This document shows positions 56,364 through 64,000 of a stretch of 64,000 nt of DNA, piece after piece. The notes below the pieces were generated by a model. It did no database searches. It saw nothing but the letters and a program-made list of their open reading frames with translations, and was not told the origin of the DNA. Source of the DNA: Strigamia acuminata (Eukaryota > Arthropoda > Chilopoda > Geophilomorpha > Linotaeniidae). The stretch covers positions 66,472,429 to 66,536,428 of the forward strand of contig OX442314.1 of the NCBI GenBank assembly GCA_949358305.1. Reading direction: 5' to 3'. Both the position numbers and the translations under genes were made by a program. The stretch's first letter is position 1. Every line of letters begins with the position of its first letter.

Positions 56364-56603
56364 CTGAAAACGAAAAAAACGCGATAGATAAAATCAAAAG
56401 AAAAAGAAAAAAAAACAAAAAAAACAAAAACAAATGGGTTATTAAATTGAGCTTCATTTTCTGTTAGCAACAATGACCAAACAAACAAATTTTTTCTGCG
56501 CGCGCTCACGGATACAATACGTGCATAATTGGGCGGGAATAATTGACAAATGATACCACAAAACACTTGGCTCATTCGCTCGTTCACTCGCTCGCTCACT
56601 CAC
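56364..56603 (-). other. Leader intron of the 55.7-kb gene
   Basis: Donor gttaaac|GTGAGTGAG at 56603 downward and acceptor tttcgttttCAG at 56366-56364, 240 bp, with a T-rich 3' part. The leader exon extends upstream from 56604 through gtttgcgtttgcagttgcg. Confidence 0.55.
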
Positions 56604-56783
56604 GTTTAACGAAACGAAACAAAACACGCAACTGCAAACGCAAACTGTCTTTGCCCGGCTCTAGCTCGATTTAAAAATGGCGACAATTGAAGCGAAGCTT
56701 CGTGCTTCACTGCAACGTGGTGTCGACGAGAGCTTGAGCGAGAGCGAGAGTGAGAGCGAGAGAAAGCGAGTGAGTGGGTGAGC

Positions 56784-56817
<34 letters not shown>

Positions 56818-57169
56818 CCAAGTGGAGCATGCGTGGACTGGCGACGATATTTCCGCAGTCGTTCAATTTGGCGTGGGTTTACAACTCCGCTTATTTGGTC
56901 GCTGATCGAGTCGGCACGCACTTTAAACATGTTGACGGCAAACAATACACGCGGGAAAAAAAATAACGCTAAGTTGTACGTAAGAAGAGTCTTCATTATG
57001 AATAAATGCAAAGGACCGAACCCCGAATATTCGAGTGTCCACACAACCTATCGTCCACCGGGTCTTGGTGTCCGGGTAGAAAGAGGGAGGGGACGGACGC
57101 GCGCGTACCGGACATTGCCACTCGGAACAAAAAATGTGCATAATAGGGAAAACGATCAAAGTTTAATTT
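56604..57169. other. Leader exon, (GAGC)n and (TAAG)n runs
   Basis: 56725-56775 is a degenerate gagagcgag repeat and 56785-56818 a (TAAG)n run. 56990-57169 is the gggtgtcgg/gacgcgcgcg module seen at 52.3 and 55.1 kb. No supported ORF. Confidence 0.45.
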
Positions 57170-57492
57170 CCTGATCTTGGAGTCGGTTCCGCGATTTGTG
57201 TTCCGACCAATAATTAGATTATCCTCGCAGCGACCTACTGGAACAAAGATTTTGTGGAAAATCCGCCGTTGTATATTTTATTTTTTCTTTTCCGGTTGTC
57301 TCGCACCATGTAATCGACGCGAGTTTTTGAGATTGCGCTCGACCGGACTTTGCGAACATTCTCAGAGCGTTCCGGGCCCTCGCGGATATCCGGAGGGTTC
57401 CGGTGTGTGGCATCGGTTTGATTGCGCTCGTTTTATTCTGCGTCGTCACTGGCCAGACGCGAATGGTCGGAGGGTCGCGTTCGCGACAAATA

Positions 57493-57526
57493 GGGGCAGT
57501 TGGCGCCGACGAGCGCCGGCAGCCCC
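57493..57526 (+). other. 34-nt stem-loop, best-formed copy
   Basis: GGGGC/GCCCC outer stem, single A-A mismatch, eight consecutive inner pairs (two of them T-G), loop cgacga. The poly(A)-signal-like AAATAAAG follows 12 bases later. Confidence 0.85.
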
Positions 57527-59134
57527 GACACATTGTTTCAAATAAAGCTCCTGTCGAGTTGATTCGATTCGATTCGTATCGTGTTAATTTATCTCTGCGA
57601 TCTACGCGGTTGAAACAATGCCCCGCTCTTCTACCCCGTATTGCGCGCCTCATCGCGCATTAGATCGCATTTAAACGCGCGTACAATTAAGGGTGACGCG
57701 ATCACGCCGCTAAATCGACGCACACTTTACTCACGGATGCGCACCGGCACTGAAACGTCCAGAAACACGCTTCTACACGTTTCTACGGCGTCGGCATTGT
57801 TTATTTATTTGTTTATTCGTTTACTTATTTATTAATTCATCTATTCGGACCTCGTGGTGTGCAAATTGCGGAAAGGTCCCTCATTTTTAGCGTTACGGCG
57901 GCCTGTGTATTGGTCCCGTGTTCGCAATTCTGACTTGAACGCAGCCAATCGACCGAGACCCGACGTCAAATTCGATAGCAACGCGTCGGAATGCAAATAA
58001 CTATCGACGAAAATTAAAAGTATAATTGTTGAATAAAAGGAAACTGACGTAATGTTGAAACGCTAAAAAATACGTAAAATTAAGATTCAAATTCGGGTTC
58101 GATCCAGGTCAGATTAAGTCAGATCAGATCCACGAACTCTCGAGGCGCGACATGTTTATCGCTTAAAGATACCTGGCGATCGACGATGGGCGGACGACTG
58201 GAGTTCGATTTCCCGATCATGGGATCAGTTTCGCGGTTCGTGCTCCATTGTTTAATGAGATTATCTTCGTTGGGGTCGATCCCAACAAAAAAATTGAAAA
58301 CAAATTACATTTTACATTTTAGAACTGGCTTCCGGACGCCTCGCACCATCCCCGGCGACGCAGTTGTTGTCGTTGGATTCGACCGACTCTGCGGACATTT
58401 TCAAACCCAGACCAGACACACTTGTTTCGAACAAGGAGCCATCAAGCGCTGAGCGCTTAAACGGACCTGTTTCGTCCTTTTCGTGTCTCAATACCCTCGG
58501 GGTGTTCGTGGTGGAGTAGATGTCATTTATGCGTTGTAAAAAGTGTTTTCTCTATTGCATCGGCATACGGGCATACGGGGCAGCTGGTGACGGCAGCCCC
58601 CAATAAATTTGTTCCAAAAATAAGTTCCCGTCGAGTCGTGTCGATTTCTCTTTCTCTCTCTCTCTGGTCCGCCGTGATCGCGCTTCATTGCGCTAAATTG
58701 CCGCCAGAACGCGCTACCGTCGCAACAAACATTTTTGGCGTCCATTAAAGGACGCGGATTACGCGAACGGGCGTCAAATCCCGCGCGCAAACGATCGTGT
58801 CGAGTTAAATAAAAGAATAGAAATCGGTGACAAGTGTTGCACGAAACGAGGCCACGAACGCCTCTATTGGTTTACGATTTTATTTTCACCCCATTGTACT
58901 CGACGCGCCAGCGTAGGAGAAGTGAGTTTTCGTCACTACGTTCGATGGATTTGCAAACAAACAGACAAACAAACAAACGGTTTCAGACCGTTCCGGGTCC
59001 TCGCGGATATTCGGAGGGTTCCGGTGGTGGATTTGTCTCATCACTTTTAATCTATCCTGTGTTGTCATCGGCCAAACCAGTGCCGGTTTGCACGGTACAA
59101 AGGGTCGTGCAAAGGGTCGCATTCGCGGCAAATA

Positions 59135-59172
59135 GGGGCAGCTGGTGTCGACGGACGAGCGCCGGCAGCCCC
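59135..59172 (+). other. 34-nt stem-loop, copy with enlarged loop
   Basis: Outer stem kept; the inner stem pairs agctggtg-type and gccggca-type strands around a longer loop tcgacggacgag. Followed by ccaaaaaaaagc. Confidence 0.55.
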
Positions 59173-59660
59173 GACACATTGTTCCAAAAAAAAGCTCCTG
59201 TCGGGTTGATTCGATTCGATTCGACTCGTGTTAATTTATCCCTGCGACCCGCCCCCGTAAATGTCGTAATACGCGGTGGAAACGATGCCCGCTCTTCTAC
59301 CCCGCATTGCGCGCCTCGTCGCGCACTAGGCCGCGTTCAAACGCGCGTACTATTAACGGGTGACGCGATCTCGCCGGTAAGTCGACATGCGCTTTACTCA
59401 CGAATGCGCGTCGGCACCGAAACGTTCGGAAACATGCTTCCGCGGTGTCGGCATTGTTCATTTATTAAATTATTTGTTTATTCATTTATTTAAACTCCGT
59501 GGTTGATTGATTGATGGGCGTGTGGATTTCGCGATTTGCGTTGGCCCTGTGTTCACAGTTTTGATTGATTTGAACGCAGCCAATCGAACGAGACCCGACA
59601 TCAATCTCGATAGCGACGCGTCGGAACGCAAAGAACTGCTCACCGAGAATTGAAAGTGTA

Positions 59661-59737
59661 ATTGTAAAACAAATAATCAACAAATAATCAATGTGGAACA
59701 ATCATCGTGTAACATTTTATTAATAAATAGTATTTTG

Positions 59738-59768
<31 letters not shown>

Positions 59769-59870
59769 AACAACAACAACAACAACAACTAATTTATCTT
59801 TCGATGCGAGTAAATTACAAACTTTGTCTTTGAGTTTTAGTCACCCCAAAAGTTGAATCAAATTTTCAAT
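59661..59870. repeat. Poly(A) run and (CAA)n
   Basis: 59739-59767 is an A run of about 29 and 59768-59788 a (CAA)n, followed by AT-rich sequence that may be the 3' UTR of the minus-strand exon. Confidence 0.8.
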
Positions 59871-60092
59871 TTAATTATTAATTCCATCTATCCGTCTGCC
59901 TGTCTTCTCCTTGCAGCACCCCGGGTCCGCAGCGATGGGACGCGCGCCGTCGACGAGCGTGTACGTGCTGAGCGGCCCATTGCCCGGCATCGCAACGGAG
60001 CATTTCGAGCGACCAGACTCGGTGTCGTCGTAGAGGAGACACAGACTGCACGTCCTTCTTGTTGACGCACCAGGAGCTGATACCATCGTCCA
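59871..60092 (-). CDS. Cysteine-containing terminal exon (71-73 aa), unrecognised
   Basis: On the minus strand a likely acceptor (tgcctccTAG) at 60095-60093 is followed by TGG ACG ATG, as in the other genes of this cluster where ATG closely follows an acceptor. The frame runs 71 codons from that Met to TAA. The protein has CSLC early, then single and paired Cys (SKCSV, DPGCCKEK) and ends GRRIDGINN. Codons favour G/C at third positions like the other genes here. Two other frames are also open over this stretch, so the call is uncertain. An upstream exon may lie near 60240-60290 (ttgaatttCAG|gtgg…), next to the assembly gap. Confidence 0.4.
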   Translation of the reverse strand, partial: WTMVSAPGASTRRTCSLCLLYDDTESGRSKCSVAMPGNGPLSTYTLVDGARPIAADPGCCKEKTGRRIDGINN

Positions 60093-60386
60093 CTAGGAGG
60101 CAACACGCCACGTCTAGGTTGCAATTAATCAATCAGTTTAACAAAATCCTGCAATCATAAAACGTCTGGTTAAAATTCAAATATTTATACATTTTCTGAT
60201 CATATTTCACCCATCCAACAACTCGTTTCGTTCCAGGTGTCGCGAAACACTCGATTTTATATCTAGTCGGTCACTTGTTTTTCTTCCACCTGAAATTCAA
60301 GATAAATTAATTCAATTCGTTCAAACCAAATAAATCAACTCGTATTAAAAAGATTCGATCCGCATTATTTCACTCGGTTTAACATC

Positions 60387-60586
60387 NNNNNNNNNNNNNN
60401 NNNNNNNNNNNNNNNNNNNNNNNNNNNNNNNNNNNNNNNNNNNNNNNNNNNNNNNNNNNNNNNNNNNNNNNNNNNNNNNNNNNNNNNNNNNNNNNNNNNN
60501 NNNNNNNNNNNNNNNNNNNNNNNNNNNNNNNNNNNNNNNNNNNNNNNNNNNNNNNNNNNNNNNNNNNNNNNNNNNNNNNNNNNNNN
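60387..60586. other. Assembly gap (200 N)
   Basis: Exactly 200 N, a typical placeholder length, so the true distance is unknown. The contig that follows begins with sequence not seen elsewhere in the window (60587-60689) and soon enters the duplicated segment. Confidence 1.
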
Positions 60587-60689
60587 TGCAAGAACTGCTG
60601 CGATCCGGGTTTTTATCCACTTAATTTCTAATAAATTAAGCAGAAACCGCAGGTGAATGCTTTACAAGACTTATATCGCGGCCGCAATA

Positions 60690-60845
60690 CTCACATGAAA
60701 ATTGACAACCTTGACACAAAACAGTCTATTGACACTCCCAACACCACCCCGGACGTTTTCCGGAAGAGTTTGGTCCACCCGGAATCCCCAGAATAGTCGC
60801 CCCCGAAATGCGGATTTCGCGGAAGCCAATCCGCGGAAAGGATAT
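60690..60845 (-). repeat. Reversed, truncated copy of the 382-bp unit
   Basis: On the minus strand it runs from the fccgcggattggc start to the tttcatGTGAGTATT donor, and then changes abruptly into gcggccgcgatataag. It contains only the part before the intron-like segment. Confidence 0.85.
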
Positions 60846-60895
60846 GTTTTTAGCGGCGCGCCGACGCGTGCGACACACGCTTCTGGAGTGCTTAA

Positions 60896-61760
60896 CCCTA
60901 TGGCGCGCATGCGGATTTCGCGGAGTGCGAAAGGGACCCTATATTTAACATTACGGCGGCCTATACCTTGACCCCCTGTTCGCAGTCTCGTGGCGGATTC
61001 TGCGGATTTCACCTATTCGTACAATCCGCACGATCGCGCGTGTTTTATCATTCTTGGCAAACCGTTTTTTGAAAACGCGTTGTAACGCATCCTCAACTTT
61101 ACAAATCTCGCTTAGCGCGATCGCGCTATAACGCTTCTTCGTGTCCAACAAAAACAGCCGATTAAAAACGAAACTTCGGGTTTCGCTAAAACGCGATTTT
61201 GATATCGGGAAGGGCACGTGACCACGTGGGTAAAAATAGAATCGAGTTTCGTGAAAACCTAATTTGGAGAAACGGCGTGGTGGTTTTGCGAAATATATCA
61301 CATGTCACGTGATCGGACGTTGGATCTCGTACATAAACGTTCGTGCCTGGTCAAACCAGAGTCTTTAAAAAATATAAATGCATTTCCCGATCATAGGATT
61401 AATTTCGCGCCGTGTGCTCCAGTCATTAATTAGGTTATCTTCGTCGCAACTCGTCATAATAAAATTTTTACAGAAAATCAATCGTTTCGTATTTTATTTT
61501 CACTTTCCGGGAGTCTCGCGTCGTCGTAGTCGACGCGAGTCTCACCGAACGCGTTCTGCGGGTTCGGCGAGCGTTTTCAGATCGGGGCGGACCGTCTCGT
61601 ATAGTACCGGGCGCGCCTCCCCAACTGACCGGTCGATGGTTATATAGTTTAAAATTTCCTCGACCGAGTAAACGGTCGATGCTTCAGCGTCCGGTCGATG
61701 ATGTGGCATTTGTGCGCGTTCATCCCGTGTCTCTCAGACTGGCCTTCGGGCCGGTCAAAA

Positions 61761-61799
<39 letters not shown>

Positions 61800-64000
61800 A
61801 TTGGCCGTAAAATTGGGGCAACTGGGGTCGCTGAGCGGCGGCGGTGGCGGCAGCAACGACAGCCCCGACGACTCGCCCCGAAAATAAGTTTCCGCGTCGG
61901 CATCCGTTCGTTCGTTCGTTCGTTTAAACGTGCGCGCGGTCGCGTGCATCCTACTCGTGTCTGACGTGGCGATCGGTACGGAGTAAAAAAAAATCACCCG
62001 AAAAAGGAAAGACGATTAAAATTTTAATTCTCCGGTCGTGGCACCGACTTTGCGGTCCGTGCTTTAACCGATAATTAGGTTATCTTCGTCGTAATTCGTT
62101 GGAATAAAAATTTTATAGAAAATGAGCCGTTTCGTATTTTATTTTCATCTTCCGGGGGTCTCGCGCCGTCGTTGTGGACGGGAGTCTTCCCGAACACGTT
62201 CGATGGGTTTTGCCAACACTTTCAGATCGAACTCGGGACTCGGGCCCGCCGCTCGGTCGAGCGGCGCACAGTACCCGCCGAGCGGCGCGGTATCCGATAT
62301 AAAAACACCCTTGCTTCGCCACGGTCTCAGACTGGCCTTCGGGCCGGTCAAAATAATAAATAAATAAATAAATAAATAAGTCCGAAAATGGAACGTATCC
62401 GTCCCGACGAATAGATGCGGTTGGGGTCGTTGAGCGACGGCGGCGGCAGCGGCAGCCTTGACGACTCGCCCCGAAAATAAGTTTCCGCGTCGGCATCCGT
62501 TCGTTCGTTCGTTCGTTTATACGTGCGCGCGGTCGCGTGCATCCTACTCGTGTCTGACGTGGCGATCGGTACGGAGTAAAAAATATCACCCGAAAAAGAA
62601 AGACGATTAAATTTTTAATTCTCCGGTCGTGGCACCGACTCTGCGGTTCGTACTTTAACCGTTAATTAGATTATCTTCGTCGTAATTTACCGGGAAAAAA
62701 AATTTGTAGGGAATCCGTTGTTTTGTATTTTATTGTCATCTTCCGGGGGTCTCGCGCCGTCCCAGTCGATGGGAGTCTTTCTCAACACGTTCGATGGGTT
62801 TTGCCAACACTTTCAGATCGCCAGCGGAACTCGGGCCCGCCGCTCGGTCGAGCGGCTCAGTACCCGCCGGGCGGCGTGGTAGCCGGGTTCTCGCTTCCAG
62901 TGGCTGTAGGCGTCCTTCTTGAACGCCTTCCTCGCTCTCTCGGTCTCAGACTGGCCTTCGGGCCGGTCAAAATAATAAATAAATGAAGAAACAAATAAAT
63001 CGGAAATAGAACGCGCCCGTCCCGACGAGAATAGGGGCAAATGGTGTCGTTGAGCGGCGACGGCGGCGGCAACCCCGACGACTCGTCCCAAAAATAAGCT
63101 CCCACATCGACACTCATCCGTTAGTCTAAACCTCTTGACGTGCATTCTACTCGCGTCCGACAGATTCGGTTCGTTGTGGGCATAGAAAACATCCGCACAC
63201 CGATACGGCATGTTTCGACGTCGATGCGCGACCGCGAAGCCGAGTCCCCGGCGACGTACATACTCGCACAAGCGCGTTCGCTGCGCGCGATATTGCGTGT
63301 GATGCGATGCCGATGAGCTCGACACGGTCTTTCGACGCGGGCGTCGATAATAATGTCCGTCAACGTGGATAAATGCCCGCAGAGTGCTTTGTGTTTATGG
63401 CAACGCACCGGGACGCAATTAACCAACCACTTACGAAAATTCAAAACATAATTGTTTAACAAAAGGAAACTCGTATAATGTTGAAACGATAAAGAAAACG
63501 CAAAATTTAGATTCAAATTCAGATTCGAATTGGGTAAGATTAGGTCAGGTTAGACCCACAAACTCTGGGGGAGCGACACGAAAATGAAAAGGGCGCACCT
63601 ATCGCTTATAGATGTCTGGCGATCGACAATGGGTGGACGATTAAAGTTTAAATTTCGGATCGTGGTATCGGTTTCGCGGTTCGTATTCCAATAGTTAATC
63701 ACATTATCTTTGTACCAAACGACCGATACAAAAGTTTTGTAAAATATCCGCCGTTTTATATTTTAATTTCACCTTCCAGTTGCCACGCGCTGTCGTAGTT
63801 GGTGCGAATCTCCATCAACGCATTCGACGGGCTTCGAGAGTGATTCCAGTAATCCAGACCAATCCTGGCCCTCGCGGAAATCCGGAGGGTTTTGGTTTTC
63901 CGCGATTGTTTTACTCACTTCTGTGGTTTTTCTACTGTATGAGTTAATAGATGTTCTTTTGAACGTCTCTCTCTGTACAGAATACGGGGCAGCTGGCGCC
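60896..64000 (+). repeat. Copy 2 of the direct duplication
   Basis: Continues to the window end without divergence from 35788-38891 except for one inserted base near 63282. It contains the same three type-A units (UUCG hairpins at 61737, 62331 and 62950) and ends inside the copy of the 34-nt hairpin at 63986. Confidence 0.92.

Larger units (their letters stand above)
57170..59660 (+). repeat. Hairpin-repeat units, block 6
   Basis: Units at 57170-57560, 58200-58640 and 58790-59200, with linked modules at 57620-58110 and 59280-59660 (ttaaacgcgcgtacaattaaggg; gacttgaacgcagccaatcgac…gcgtcggaa). 57370-57400 and 59000-59025 carry the cctcgcggatatccggaggg near-palindrome. The 34-nt hairpin lies at 57493 and, modified, at 58577 and 59135. 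58965-58980 has a short (AAAC)n. No gene is supported. Confidence 0.8.

Noticed and set aside
38946-60386. Integrated large DNA virus
   Set aside because: TK and palindromic repeats invite the idea, but there is no polymerase, helicase, capsid or other core viral gene, and the genes are spliced; I keep it only as an untested possibility.

Overview
This is animal nuclear DNA, most likely from an invertebrate. The evidence is a Bel/Pao-type Gag-protease (these retroelements occur in animals), small GT-AG introns with T-rich 3' ends, AATAAA poly(A) signals, long satellite arrays and no CpG depletion in the gene-bearing part. I cannot name the species. A 200-N scaffold gap lies at 60387-60586.

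Layout: (1) 1-16836 is a satellite array of about 140-bp monomers with a 12-monomer higher-order repeat. (2) 16837-28419 is a nest of two LTR retrotransposons, both on the minus strand. The outer one (LTRs from 16837 and 22003) has no recognisable coding. A younger Bel/Pao-like element is inserted in its right LTR. Its only long ORF is a 1004-aa Gag-zinc knuckle-aspartic protease protein fused in frame to a complete-looking thymidine kinase (TK) domain; reverse transcriptase, RNase H and integrase are absent. (3) 28420-35787 is repeat DNA: three 382-bp tandem units, a nearly 2-kb inverted repeat of 56-bp palindromic CGACTCG units, a duplicated 1.3-1.7 kb block and a promoter-like site near 35.4 kb. 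(4) 35788-60386 is a CpG-rich region with small spliced genes set among a family of head-to-tail noncoding repeats that carry conserved hairpins. (5) After the gap, 60896-64000 repeats 35788-38891 almost exactly, so about 25.1 kb separates two direct copies at least 3.1 kb long.

Genes that I could splice in phase in region 4: a 110-aa cysteine/histidine protein (+, 39.7-40.2 kb); an acidic-tail second exon (-, 40.4-40.7 kb); a 113-aa five-exon protein with duplicated 78-bp exons (-, 43.4-44.1 kb); a free-standing TK (+, 47.1-47.7 kb); a 189-aa five-exon protein, also with duplicated 78-bp exons (-, 48.0-48.9 kb); a 161-aa coiled-coil protein (+, 50.2-50.8 kb); a 159-aa retropepsin-fold protein without the catalytic Asp-Thr/Ser-Gly (-, 52.9-53.4 kb); a 203-aa coiled-coil protein (-, 55.7-56.4 kb); and a cysteine-containing terminal exon (-, 59.9-60.1 kb). 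At least five of them share one plan: a noncoding leader exon, an intron of 133-276 bp, and an ATG 2-31 bases after the acceptor.

The two most notable points are a retrotransposon that carries a TK fused to Gag in place of its polymerase, and a second TK about 20 kb away in a cluster of small, otherwise unrecognised spliced genes. One of those neighbours is itself a derived retropepsin. How the cluster genes work together cannot be read from the sequence.
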